A stretch of DNA of 64,000 nt from Sphaerisporangium flaviroseum (GCF_039537005.1 NZ_BAAAZR010000061.1:23941-87940), one strand, 5' to 3'; shown: positions 41,516 to 50,584, counted from the stretch's first letter. The notes: generated by a model not told the origin, from the sequence alone. A program made the numbers and translations.

Positions 41516-44095
41516 ATGGCCTTCGACGAGCAGCGGTACACCCGCGAGGTGCTGGAGCCCGCACGCGAGGCGGGCGGGCTTCCTCCTGAGGACCTGCGGG
41601 TCCGCTACCAGCTACGCGAGGCGATGACCGCGCCCGAGGTGAGCGAGACCGTCAAGCAGGTGCGCCAGTGCTGGCGCCGGGCGCGGGGCATGCTGAAGTA
41701 CAAGCGCCTGGCCGACCGGCTGGAGGCCGACCACTCCCGCTTCGCGCCGATCTTCTCGGCCGCCGCCGAGGGCGATCTGACGCCGCTCCGCGCGGCGCTG
41801 GGCGACTCCGAACGCCGGGCGGCGCGCCGGCTCGACGACGCCGGCGGCCGGCTCGACGACGCGGCGGGGGCGTTGCGCATGCTCTCCCCCGCCTTGCTGA
41901 CCACGATCGCCCGGTCGAGCGGCGTCAGCCCGGAGGAGGCCGTACGGCTGGCCACCGAACGGTCCATCGAGGTCCGCGAGCCCGACGCGCTGCCGGAGGC
42001 CGCCCCCTATCCGGGATACGGCAAGGCGCGCGAGGCACTCGACACGCTGGGGCTGAGCCACCTGGGCCGGTTCATCTTCGGCGACCGCTGCGCCGGCATG
42101 CGGGTGCTCGACGGGCTCGTGGTGCCGGGCGCCGGACCGGCAGAGGACGCGGTCAGGGAGGTCGAGCGGCAGTGGTCCACCCGTACCCGGGGACCGTGGA
42201 CGATCAGCGCCGACACCGTGCTGGCCGCGCTGCGCAACTCCCCCGGCCTCGCCACCCTGATCCGGTACGACATCGTCGCCCGCCTGCGCGAACGGGTACG
42301 GGAGCACCCCTACGACGACACGCTCCTGCGGCACGCGACCACCGAGCTGGACCTGGCTCCCGGTGACGCCCGCAGGCTGATCTTCGCCGTCCGCGCGGAG
42401 GGCGGCGCCGTCAGCGGCCCGTCGGCGCGGCTGCGCGAGCTGGTCGACGCCGGGGAGATCCACGCGGCGGCCGACTTCGCCGACGCCCTGGACCCCGGCG
42501 CCCTCATCGGTGAGGCGGCGGAGCTGGCGACCGAGGTCAGGGCCAGGCTTGCGCGGGCCGTCCAGCTCAGGAACCGCGCGCGGGCCGCCCTCGACCCCGA
42601 CGACGCCTGGCTCGCGCTGCGTGACGCCCTCCAGCGCGTGCCCGACCTGCCGGGCGCGGCGGAGCTGCTCGTACGGCTGGCGCCGCACCCGGCGCGGGGC
42701 CTGCGCGCCAACCTCCAGGGCGACGGGGTCAGCCTGGTGTGGCAGCCCTCCCCGTCACGGGCCGGGCGCATCGTCTACGACCTCTACCGGAACGGCGCGC
42801 CGCTGGGCACCACCGAGCGCCCGTCGTTGCGCGACGAGCGGCCCCCGGTCAACACCCCGCTCACCTACTCGGTGGTGGCGCGCAGGGACGAGGCCGTCTC
42901 CATGCCCGCGGCGGCGGCCCCGGTCGTCGTACGGCCCGAGCCCCGCGACATCCGGCTGAGCGCGGGCGACGGCGTGGTGTCGGGCCGGTGGTCCCGGCCG
43001 GACGGGGCCATGCGGGTGGTGGTCAGCCGGGACGGCCGGGTGCTCGCTTCCGGTGACACGGGGTTCCGCGACCGGGAGGTGGTCAACGGCATCAGCCACA
43101 CCTACATCGTGTCCGCCGTCTACTCGGGGCCGGAGGGCGAGGTGATCACTCCTGGTGTGCGGCACACCGTGACCCCGCAGGGACGGCCGCGACCGGTCAC
43201 CGACTTCACCCTCCACCCCGACCCGGCGGCTCCGGGCACGTTCCTGGTGCGGTACGAGGAGCCCCCCACCGGAGAGCTGGAGATCGTCGCACTCGACGCC
43301 GCGCCTCCCTGGCCGTTGGGCACCACCCTGTCGCTCGCCGAACTCCGCGGCGCGAGCCGGACGATTCCCACCATTCCCACCCGGGAAGGGCAGGCCATCC
43401 GGCCGGGGGGCAGCCAGGGCGTGCTCCTCGCGGTTACCGTGGCCGGAGAGGTGGCCACGGTCGGCGGGCACCTCGACCACGTGAACCTGGCGCCCCCGAC
43501 CCGCCTCACCGCACAGCGCCGGGGCGTCACCGTTTACGTCGGCTTCGTCTGGCCGCCGGACGTGCCGGAGGTGGAGGTGCGCTGGAAGGGGCGCAGCATG
43601 ATCGTCAACCCCGCCGCCTACCGCGCGCAGGGCGGCGTACGGTTGGACGTCCCCGAAGGGGAGCCCGTCACCGTCGAGGTCGCGCCGACCTCGCTGGTCC
43701 ACGGTGAGCGCGTGCGCGGCCCTGCCGCGAGCCTCAGGCTGCCCGGGCACGTCCCCGTCCACTACGACCTCAGCCATCAGGGCCCGGCGTGGCGGCGTTC
43801 AGTGGTGGTCGAGGTGACCGCCGACCGCCCCGTACGGCTGCGCCGCTTCGCTTTGGTACTCAAACCCGGGCACGTCCAGCCAAAGTCCGCCGACGACGGC
43901 GTCCTGCTCGACCACTGGATCGACCTGGAGGTTCCGGCCCGTCTCACCGTTCCCGCGCCCCGGCAGGCGAAGCCGTACTGGCTGCGCTGCTTCGCCGAGG
44001 GCGCCTCCGAGGACGCCGGGGCGGGCTCCGCGATGTCGCCGGAAGGCGACGTGGCGCTGATCGACCCGCCGGTCCGGCGGATGAAGGTGGGATGA
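41516..44095 (+). CDS. Large protein of unknown function with FN3-like repeats
   Basis: The 859-aa protein shows no firm family match. The N-terminal third (about 1-170) is helical and charged (VSETVKQVRQCWRRARGMLK, DHSRFAPIF). Residues about 170-390 contain EF-hand-free helical repeats with LDLAPGDARRLIFAVR. From about 400 to 640 there are at least two fibronectin III-like modules (VSLVWQPSPSRAGRIVYDLYRNG, GVVSGRWSRPDGAMRVVVSRDG), then more beta modules to the end. No signal peptide or membrane segment is visible. Position between the Hsp70 and GTPase genes suggests a scaffold or adaptor. The 3' end lies in a 27-bp tandem duplication. Confidence 0.85.
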   Translation: MAFDEQRYTREVLEPAREAGGLPPEDLRVRYQLREAMTAPEVSETVKQVRQCWRRARGMLKYKRLADRLEADHSRFAPIFSAAAEGDLTPLRAALGDSERRAARRLDDAGGRLDDAAGALRMLSPALLTTIARSSGVSPEEAVRLATERSIEVREPDALPEAAPYPGYGKAREALDTLGLSHLGRFIFGDRCAGMRVLDGLVVPGAGPAEDAVREVERQWSTRTRGPWTISADTVLAALRNSPGLATLIRYDIVARLRERVREHPYDDTLLRHATTELDLAPGDARRLIFAVRAEGGAVSGPSARLRELVDAGEIHAAADFADALDPGALIGEAAELATEVRARLARAVQLRNRARAALDPDDAWLALRDALQRVPDLPGAAELLVRLAPHPARGLRANLQGDGVSLVWQPSPSRAGRIVYDLYRNGAPLGTTERPSLRDERPPVNTPLTYSVVARRDEAVSMPAAAAPVVVRPEPRDIRLSAGDGVVSGRWSRPDGAMRVVVSRDGRVLASGDTGFRDREVVNGISHTYIVSAVYSGPEGEVITPGVRHTVTPQGRPRPVTDFTLHPDPAAPGTFLVRYEEPPTGELEIVALDAAPPWPLGTTLSLAELRGASRTIPTIPTREGQAIRPGGSQGVLLAVTVAGEVATVGGHLDHVNLAPPTRLTAQRRGVTVYVGFVWPPDVPEVEVRWKGRSMIVNPAAYRAQGGVRLDVPEGEPVTVEVAPTSLVHGERVRGPAASLRLPGHVPVHYDLSHQGPAWRRSVVVEVTADRPVRLRRFALVLKPGHVQPKSADDGVLLDHWIDLEVPARLTVPAPRQAKPYWLRCFAEGASEDAGAGSAMSPEGDVALIDPPVRRMKVG

Positions 44096-44136
44096 GGCCC
44101 GTGGTGACTGAAGGTGGGATGAGCCCTTGGTGATCA
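44083..44136 (+). repeat. 27-bp tandem duplication across a stop/start junction
   Basis: GAAGGTGGGATGAG followed by CCC and GGTGA occurs twice with period 27 bp (44083-44109 and 44110-44136, four or five differences). The first copy contains the stop codon of the FN3-repeat gene. The second copy supplies the start region of the GTPase gene. The duplication separates a junction that may once have overlapped. Confidence 0.85.
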
Positions 44137-45299
44137 CCTGCCCGTTCTGCTTCGCGCGGCTGGACGGCAACCGGATCGCGTTCCGCTGCGCGGGCAGGCC
44201 GGGGCGCGGCGGCGGCTGCGACGTGCGGCTCGACGAGACCCTGGCCGCCTATCTCGGCTCCCCCGCCGCCGCCTCCCTGCCTCCGGTCTTCTCGGTACGC
44301 CGGCCCGGGCGCCGCGCCGACTGCCCCGACTGCGGGCGCTCCACCGGGTGGCGGGTGTGCCCGGAGTGCCACAACCGGCTTCCGGCGGAATACTGCGCGA
44401 ACCCCGGCAGGATCGTCGCCCTGGTCGGGGCCAAGGGTTCGGGCAAGAGCACCTACATCGCCGTGCTGCTGCACGAGCTGACCAACAGGGTGGGGGCGGA
44501 GCTCGACTCGTCCCTGGTCGCCTGTGACGACCGCACCATCGCCCGCTACAAGCAGGACTTCGCGCGCCCGCTGTACGGCGAGCAGCGGCTGCTCAACACC
44601 ACCCAGCCCGCGGCCACCGAGCCGCGCGACCCGCTGGTGTACCTGCTCACCCGCACCGTGCCCGGGCGGCTGCGGACCAAGACCATGTCGCTCACCCTGG
44701 TGCTCTTCGACACCGCGGGTGAGGACCTGCGGAGCAGGGAGTCCACCGAGACGCACCTGCGGTACCTCAACGCCGCCGACGCGATCATCTTCCTGGTCGA
44801 CCCGATGGAGCTTCCCGGGGCCAAGGCCTCGCTGAGCGGGCTCGCCCAGGCCAGGAGCGGAGCGAACGCGGGCGATCCCGACAGCGACCCGATCAATGTG
44901 ATCAGCCGGGTCACGGAGCTGCTGCGGGACCGCGCGGGCTCGGGAAAGCTGAAGGTGCCGGTCGCGGTGGCGCTCAGCAAGATCGACGCGCTGCAGGAGG
45001 GCATGGACGCGCAGTCGGCCCTGCACCGCGCCCGCACCCCGTCCGGCACGCTCGACCTGGACGACAGGGAGGCGGTCCACGAGCAGGTCAGGGCCCTGCT
45101 GGACGAGTGGCAGGCCGGGATGGTCGACCGCTACCTGCGTCAGCACTTCATGGACTTCGCGCTGTTCGGGCTCTCGGCTCTTGGCGGGGTGCCCGGCCGC
45201 AACGCCGTCGGACCCGGCGGCATCCGCCCCTACCGCGTCGAGGATCCCCTGCTGTGGCTCCTGTACAGGTTCGGCATGCTCAGCGGGGTCCGCCGATGA
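44130..45299 (+). CDS. Zinc-ribbon TRAFAC-class GTPase
   Basis: The 389-aa protein begins with two zinc-ribbon-like clusters: CPFC near residue 4 with later cysteines, then CPDC...CPEC at about 69-83. A P-loop GTPase domain follows with G1 GAKGSGKST (100-108), G3 DTAGEDLR (194-201) and G4 SKID (283-286). The G1-to-G3 spacing is long, holding an insertion with ARPLYGEQRLLNTTQPA. It resembles the 'double-GTPase' TRAFAC proteins that travel with GAP1 genes, and indeed a GAP1-like gene follows and a second GTPase after that. A TTG at 44127 is an alternative start with a better-placed RBS. Confidence 0.85.
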   Translation: MITCPFCFARLDGNRIAFRCAGRPGRGGGCDVRLDETLAAYLGSPAAASLPPVFSVRRPGRRADCPDCGRSTGWRVCPECHNRLPAEYCANPGRIVALVGAKGSGKSTYIAVLLHELTNRVGAELDSSLVACDDRTIARYKQDFARPLYGEQRLLNTTQPAATEPRDPLVYLLTRTVPGRLRTKTMSLTLVLFDTAGEDLRSRESTETHLRYLNAADAIIFLVDPMELPGAKASLSGLAQARSGANAGDPDSDPINVISRVTELLRDRAGSGKLKVPVAVALSKIDALQEGMDAQSALHRARTPSGTLDLDDREAVHEQVRALLDEWQAGMVDRYLRQHFMDFALFGLSALGGVPGRNAVGPGGIRPYRVEDPLLWLLYRFGMLSGVRR

Positions 45300-45372
45300 G
45301 CCCTACAACATGCCACGCGGGAATTGCACCGTGCAGATGGTCATGGCCCGTTCCGGGCGGAGGTGAGGGGTG

Positions 45373-47640
45373 ATGGCCTGGCAGCTCCACTACACCTCTG
45401 CCGAGGCCGGGCCCGCCGGGCGCGCCGGCTTCCAGTTCGTCGCCGAGTCGCCGGGGCTCCCCCCGGGCCTCGCGGGCAAGGTCGCGACGTACCTCAGCTA
45501 CAAGCCCCCGCCCACCGCACCCCTGGCCCCGACCCCGGCGCAGGTCGCCGAGCTTCCGGTCGCCCTGGCGTACGGCCCGCTCGGCGAGCTGAGCGTGCTC
45601 ACCCGTTGCGTCTACCTCGGGCAGGACTATTCCGGCCGGTACGGCAACTTCCTCGGCCACGCCGTCGTCGTCGACGCGGACGAGCTCATGGGGTTGCGGC
45701 CCGTGGAGTTCTGGCAGGCGTCCCTGTGGTCGGACGCCCCCGCGCCTCCGGGCACCGCCCTGCCCGAGCTGGCCGACCCGCTGCCGGGCGACCGCGTGGA
45801 CCCCGAATCACTGGCCGAATGGCTCGCCTCCGGAGGCGAAGCCGCCTACACGCGTCTCGGAATCCTGCTGGAGGCCGTCGGGAAGGCGCTCTCCCAGGGG
45901 CACGGCCGGCTCGTCCTGGTCTCCGCCGATGTGGAGGAGATCGTGCGATGGATCGGCGTGATCTCCTACTCCCTGCCATGGCCGGTGGCGGCCCGGCTGC
46001 CCTTCCTCACCTACAGCGCCGATCCGGGCGCAGCGCCGCAGGTGATCGTGGGGACGACGCCGGACGTCTGGATGCCGTCCGACATCGACGCCGCCGTCAT
46101 ACGGCTGGACGAGCCTCCTGACCCGAGCGCGAGGCTCGGTCGCTTCGCCCGTACGGTGGCGGACTGCTGGCGGCGGTCGGACCTGGCCGGAATCGACGCG
46201 ATCGGCGAGCTGGGGCGATCTGGCGGCGGAGGCGGGCGGTTCGAGCCGGAGACCAGCGCGGCGCTGCTGGCCTTCTGCCGGGGCGATCCGAGCGTGACGA
46301 TCGAAGAGCAGTCGGCCATCGCCCGCACGCTGTCCGGCGACCTGCCCGAGTGGCTGTGGCACGACCTCGGGGAGAGGTCCGGCGAGATGGGCTTCGAGCT
46401 CGCCTCGGCCGCCCGCGCCCTCGCGCCGGCCGACACCGCCGAGCGCTGTGCCGCGCGGTGCGCCGTACTGGCCCTGCGGGACCACACCCTGCCACCGCCC
46501 GCTCCCCCGCTGCGGCAGGAGACCCGGGAGTCGTTGCGCGGGGAGGCCGCCCAGGTGCTCGCCGCGGCCCAGGACCTGGAGGAACTCGCGGAGGCCGCCG
46601 GGACCGCCCATGCGGTCGGGGCCCCCGTGGCCGGTACCGACGCCGGGACCGCCACCCGGGCGCTGGTACGCCACGGCAGCGGCGACCTCGAACGGCTGCT
46701 GGGACGGGTACCGACGGAGCTGCACGAGGCGGTACTGGCCGGCGCGGTCCTCGGCCTTGAGGAGTCCCCGGCCGAGATCCGCGACCGCATGCTGACCGAC
46801 GGGGTCTGCGACCTGCTGGAGTCGCGGGACCTCTCGCCCGTCCCCCTGACCGGGATGGCGGTCGTGCTCTCCCTCGTACGGCGCGCACGGATCTCGCGGA
46901 TTGACGCCACGGTCAAGCTGATCAGGCTCGGCGTCAGGGTGGAAGGCGGAATGGAGCAGGATCGCGACGCGGCCCTGCTGTCCGTCTGGGACGCGGCGCC
47001 GGGCACCGCCGAATGTACGGCCCTGGTCGACCGGCTCGGCACGGCCATGAGCGCCTCCCCCCACCTCAGCGACCTGCCCGTCCGTACGTTCCTTGCGGAA
47101 GGTCTGGAGGACCCCGACGTCGTGCGACTGGCGGAGCTCGTACGGGGCTCCGTGCCCGGCTATCCCGCCACGGACGCCGAGGTCGTGCTGCTCGCGGCGA
47201 GCGTCGAGGAGGCGGAGCTGCCGGAGGACGCCGCCTCGCTGCTCCAGCGGCTCGGGGCCCTGGAGGCGGAGGCCCAGGAGGACCTGCTGCGGGAGGCGGT
47301 CGCCCTGGCCGCGCGCGCCCTGGCCCGGCGGGATCCGCGCTTCAGGACCGAGGTCGTCAAGGAGTTACCCGAGGTGGACCGGGCGAGGCTCTCGAATGCC
47401 TGGCTGGACGGGCGGAGGAGCCGTGACGAGCAGGCCGCCCTGCTGGAGGTCGCCATCCGGCTCCACCTGGCGGGGCAGACCGTGCCGGATCTGGACGCCT
47501 GGGCCCGGTCCGAGCTCACCAGCTGGTCGCTGTTCGGGTCGGCGGAGTCACGCTTCAAGCGCGACGGTGAGCTCGCGGCAGGGCTGAGGGAGATGGCCAA
47601 GGGACGCCGCGGGCGGCCGTGGAAGCGGGAGGCACGCTGA
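45373..47640 (+). CDS. GTPase-associated protein 1 (GAP1)-like protein
   Basis: The 755-aa protein starts with the module I recognise as GAP1-N2: LHYTSAEAGPAGRAGFQFVA, then SPGLPPGLAGKV and CVYLGQDYSGRYGNFLGHAV. A mixed middle region contains RLPFLTYSADPGAAPQVIVG. The rest, from about residue 250, is a long array of helical repeats. GAP1 proteins are named from their genomic association with GTPases and have been predicted to take part in biological-conflict systems. No enzymatic motif is apparent. The gene is flanked by two GTPase genes, and its stop overlaps the next ATG by one base (TGATG). Confidence 0.82.
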   Translation: MAWQLHYTSAEAGPAGRAGFQFVAESPGLPPGLAGKVATYLSYKPPPTAPLAPTPAQVAELPVALAYGPLGELSVLTRCVYLGQDYSGRYGNFLGHAVVVDADELMGLRPVEFWQASLWSDAPAPPGTALPELADPLPGDRVDPESLAEWLASGGEAAYTRLGILLEAVGKALSQGHGRLVLVSADVEEIVRWIGVISYSLPWPVAARLPFLTYSADPGAAPQVIVGTTPDVWMPSDIDAAVIRLDEPPDPSARLGRFARTVADCWRRSDLAGIDAIGELGRSGGGGGRFEPETSAALLAFCRGDPSVTIEEQSAIARTLSGDLPEWLWHDLGERSGEMGFELASAARALAPADTAERCAARCAVLALRDHTLPPPAPPLRQETRESLRGEAAQVLAAAQDLEELAEAAGTAHAVGAPVAGTDAGTATRALVRHGSGDLERLLGRVPTELHEAVLAGAVLGLEESPAEIRDRMLTDGVCDLLESRDLSPVPLTGMAVVLSLVRRARISRIDATVKLIRLGVRVEGGMEQDRDAALLSVWDAAPGTAECTALVDRLGTAMSASPHLSDLPVRTFLAEGLEDPDVVRLAELVRGSVPGYPATDAEVVLLAASVEEAELPEDAASLLQRLGALEAEAQEDLLREAVALAARALARRDPRFRTEVVKELPEVDRARLSNAWLDGRRSRDEQAALLEVAIRLHLAGQTVPDLDAWARSELTSWSLFGSAESRFKRDGELAAGLREMAKGRRGRPWKREAR

Positions 47641-49667
47641 TGCCGCTCGCCGCGGTCGTCCTGGTCGCGCTGTGGTGCGTGTGCATGTACTTCGGTTTCC
47701 TGTACGTGTTCCCGGTGGTGTTCGCGCTGGCCCTGGTCGCCGCCACGCTGGTGGGCACGGGCCTGTACTTCCTGCGCGTGGGACGGGTGCTGATCCCCGT
47801 CACGGCCCGCGGAGCATCGCCTCCGGCGCCCGGGGGGAAGGGGGATCCCGCCTACCGGCATTACCTCTTCAGCCAGGCGTCACTGGACTGGTGGAAGATC
47901 CACCGGGCCGCCGTCCCCGCCATGGGCCAGACCGCCACGGAAGCGCTGGGCAAGGTGACCCGGTCGCTCATGACCAAGGTCCGGGGCTTCTTCCTGCTGC
48001 CGGTATGGCTCGGCGCCGTCACCGGCCTCTGCCTGGCCGCGATCCCGATCCTCGCCGTCGCGGTGGCGCTCACCGGTGCGTACGTGCTGGTCGCGGCGGT
48101 GGGCATGGTGGTGTGGCTGGCGTGCCTGCTGTTGCTGCTCGGCGTCGAACAGGTCTTCATGCGGACCCGGCGGATCCTGCAGACCTGCCCCCATCCCCAG
48201 TGCTACGCGCGGATCGCGCTTCCCGAGTACGCCTGTCCCACCTGCGGCGAGCGGCACCGCCGCCTGACCCCGAACCTCTACGGGGCTTTCCGGCACGTGT
48301 GCCGCTGTGGAACGCGGCTGCCCACCGCCATCGTGCTCGGGCGGTTCCGGCTCCAGGCGTACTGCCCCGAATGTGAGCGTGCGCTGCCCAACCGGATCGG
48401 CCGGGCCAGGATCGAGCCCTTGCCGTTCGTCGGCGGGCCGGACGCGGGCAAGACGACGTTCATGGTGCTCGCGATCAGCGCTCTTCATGGGGTGGTGAAG
48501 GCCGCCCGGGGACGGGCCGGGTTCGTGGTCCAGGGCGACGAGATGGCCTTCGCGCGGTTCCGCCGCGAACTGCGGCTCGGGAAGGTCTCCAAGACCACCA
48601 CCGCCGCCCCGTCGGCGACCATGGTCGACATCACCCTGCCCGGCTCACGGACCCGCAGCGGGAACCGCATCCTCTACCTCTTCGACCCCTCCGGCGAGGG
48701 GTTCACCGGGGCCACGCAGGTCGAGGAGATGAGCTACCTGGCCCACGGCGAGGCGATGCTCATCGTGGTGGACCCCTTCGCCCTGCCGCTGGTGCAGCAG
48801 AGCCTGTCGGCCGGCGAGCGGCAGACCCTGGAGAGGGCCGGCGTCGTGCTGTCCCCCGAGGATCCCTTCGACACCTTCCAGCGGGTCAAGAACGAGCTCG
48901 CCGCACGCGCGGACGGCGGCCGGCAGAAGCGGGTCGCCGTGGTGGTCACCAAGGCCGACCTGCTCCGCAAGACCGCGATCGGCGGCGATGCCGACCGGCT
49001 CCCCGGCTGGTTCGACGGCGTCGGCCTCGGAAACATGATCCGCGACCTGGCCAGGACGGCGGGCGAGGTCCGCTACCTCGCCTCGGGCCTCCCTGCGGAC
49101 GACGCCGCCATCGCCCGCCTCCTGGCCTGGCTCACCGGCCTGCCTCTCCCGGCCGGCGCGCCTGGAAACGGCAACGAACTGAACGGGCACACGGCCGGCG
49201 CCACGGGAGACGGCGACAGGACCGGTGCCGCCGAACCAGGCGGGGACACCGCACCAGGCGAGCACACCACCGAACGAAGCCAACCCACCACGAGGACCAC
49301 CGGGAACGGGACGAAGGAGAGCGGAACCGGGGAGAACGCGACCGGGAAGGACGGAGCCAAGGACGACGGGGCCGGGGAGGACGCGACCGGGAAGGGCAGG
49401 GCCAAGGAGGACGGAACCGGGGAGAACGCGACCGGGAAGGACGGAGCCAAGGAGGACGGGGCCCAGGAGGATGATCACGCCGACCTCACCATGACCGACC
49501 TGCGGCGGCCATGGACACCGAGCAGGGGCGGCGAGGACCGCGTACCTGTCACCTACCGGCTGTTCCGCTGGTCCCTGTTCGGCGCCTCAGCGGTGCTGGG
49601 CATCGCGGCCCTGACCCTCCTGGCCGTCTGGGCCATATCGCTACTCGACGGGAACATCCCTATCTGA
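47640..49667 (+). CDS. Membrane-anchored zinc-ribbon GTPase
   Basis: The 675-aa protein has two N-terminal membrane helices (about 4-25 and 28-47), two more at about 117-170, then a set of CxxC zinc ribbons (CPHPQC, CPTCGERH, CRCG, CPEC) at about 181-250. A P-loop GTPase domain follows with G1 GGPDAGKT (265-272), a G3-like FDPSGEG and G4 TKAD. A Gly/Asp/Lys-rich tail with 15-residue repeats spans about 555-615, and a last membrane helix lies near 645-668. Domain order (zinc ribbon then GTPase) mirrors the soluble GTPase encoded two genes upstream, so the pair may act together. It is the last gene of the operon. Confidence 0.85.
   Translation: MPLAAVVLVALWCVCMYFGFLYVFPVVFALALVAATLVGTGLYFLRVGRVLIPVTARGASPPAPGGKGDPAYRHYLFSQASLDWWKIHRAAVPAMGQTATEALGKVTRSLMTKVRGFFLLPVWLGAVTGLCLAAIPILAVAVALTGAYVLVAAVGMVVWLACLLLLLGVEQVFMRTRRILQTCPHPQCYARIALPEYACPTCGERHRRLTPNLYGAFRHVCRCGTRLPTAIVLGRFRLQAYCPECERALPNRIGRARIEPLPFVGGPDAGKTTFMVLAISALHGVVKAARGRAGFVVQGDEMAFARFRRELRLGKVSKTTTAAPSATMVDITLPGSRTRSGNRILYLFDPSGEGFTGATQVEEMSYLAHGEAMLIVVDPFALPLVQQSLSAGERQTLERAGVVLSPEDPFDTFQRVKNELAARADGGRQKRVAVVVTKADLLRKTAIGGDADRLPGWFDGVGLGNMIRDLARTAGEVRYLASGLPADDAAIARLLAWLTGLPLPAGAPGNGNELNGHTAGATGDGDRTGAAEPGGDTAPGEHTTERSQPTTRTTGNGTKESGTGENATGKDGAKDDGAGEDATGKGRAKEDGTGENATGKDGAKEDGAQEDDHADLTMTDLRRPWTPSRGGEDRVPVTYRLFRWSLFGASAVLGIAALTLLAVWAISLLDGNIPI
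49300..49476 (+). repeat. In-frame 45-bp repeat inside the membrane GTPase gene
   Basis: Three copies of a 15-codon unit (GENATGKDGAKDDGA and variants) follow one another near the end of the gene. Each unit carries GAGAACGCGACCGGGAAG or a close variant. Copy number is likely to vary between strains. Confidence 0.8.
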
Positions 49668-49713
49668 GGGACACGATCGGGAACCATCGCTTCTCACGGT
49701 GACCATGTGGCCC

Positions 49714-49719
49714 TAACGT
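49714..49719 (+). promoter_or_regulatory. -10 hexamer TAACGT of a leaderless promoter (hydrolase)
   Basis: TAACGT ends 7 nt before the ATG at 49727, indicating that the hydrolase is transcribed separately from the GTPase operon. Confidence 0.5.
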
Positions 49720-49726
49720 CGCCTCC

Positions 49727-50584
49727 ATGGCCGAGCACATGTCCAGCGGCGAGAAGCTGCTTGAGATCAACGGTGTCGAACTGTGCGTCGAGACCTTCGG
49801 TGACTCCAACAACCCGGCCGTCCTGCTCATCGCCGGGGCGGCCGCCTCGATGCTGTGGTGGGAGGCGGAGCTGTGCGAACGGATCGCGGCCCACGACCGG
49901 TTCGTGATCCGCTATGACAACCGGGACACCGGCCGGTCGACCTCCTACCCGCCTGGGCGGCCGGGGTACTCGCTCACCGACCTGATCCAGGATGCGCTGG
50001 GCATCCTGGACGTCCTGGGCATCGAGCGGGCACACATCGTCGGCCAGTCCATGTTCGGCGGGCTCGCCCTCGCCGCGGGGGTGGATCACCCCGAGCGGGT
50101 CGCCTCGCTGACGTTCGTCTCCACCACGACAGGGGACGACGGCCTCCCGCCGCCCTCCAAGGAACTCACTGAGCACACCCACGCCGACCCCGACCCCGCC
50201 GATCACGATGCCGTGGTCGACTTCATCGTCGGGTCGGCGAAGGCGTACTCCGGTGGCTCGCCTCACTTCGACGAGACCGCGATCCGTGCCTTGGTGGAGC
50301 ATGACGTGGCTCGCACCCGCGACGTCGCGTCAATGCTGACCAACCACTACGCCATCGACATCGACGCGCCGAAGTGCGGCGGGTTCGGCGATATCGACGT
50401 GCCCACGCTGGTGGTGCACGGGAGCCGCGACCCGGTGTTCCCCCTCCCCCACGGAGAGGCGCTGCGCGACGCCGTCCCCGGCGCCGAACTACTCATCTTG
50501 GACGACGCGGGGCACGACATACCGAAACAGGTGTGGGACGCCTTCGTACCGGCACTGGCCCGGCACACCACAGGCGGCCCATGA
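49727..50584 (+). CDS. Alpha/beta hydrolase
   Basis: The 285-aa alpha/beta hydrolase resembles the esterase/peroxidase-like group. The oxyanion strand is PAVLLIAGAAASMLWW, the acid is Asp in HGSRDPVFP and the catalytic His is in DAGHDIP. The nucleophile Ser108 lies in VGQSMFGGLALA. The usual elbow is GxSxGG, so one residue (Phe) appears inserted after the Ser-Met. Activity may be altered, or the alignment of the elbow may shift by one. The helical cap is between about 130 and 215. The substrate is unknown. Confidence 0.88.
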   Translation: MAEHMSSGEKLLEINGVELCVETFGDSNNPAVLLIAGAAASMLWWEAELCERIAAHDRFVIRYDNRDTGRSTSYPPGRPGYSLTDLIQDALGILDVLGIERAHIVGQSMFGGLALAAGVDHPERVASLTFVSTTTGDDGLPPPSKELTEHTHADPDPADHDAVVDFIVGSAKAYSGGSPHFDETAIRALVEHDVARTRDVASMLTNHYAIDIDAPKCGGFGDIDVPTLVVHGSRDPVFPLPHGEALRDAVPGAELLILDDAGHDIPKQVWDAFVPALARHTTGGP

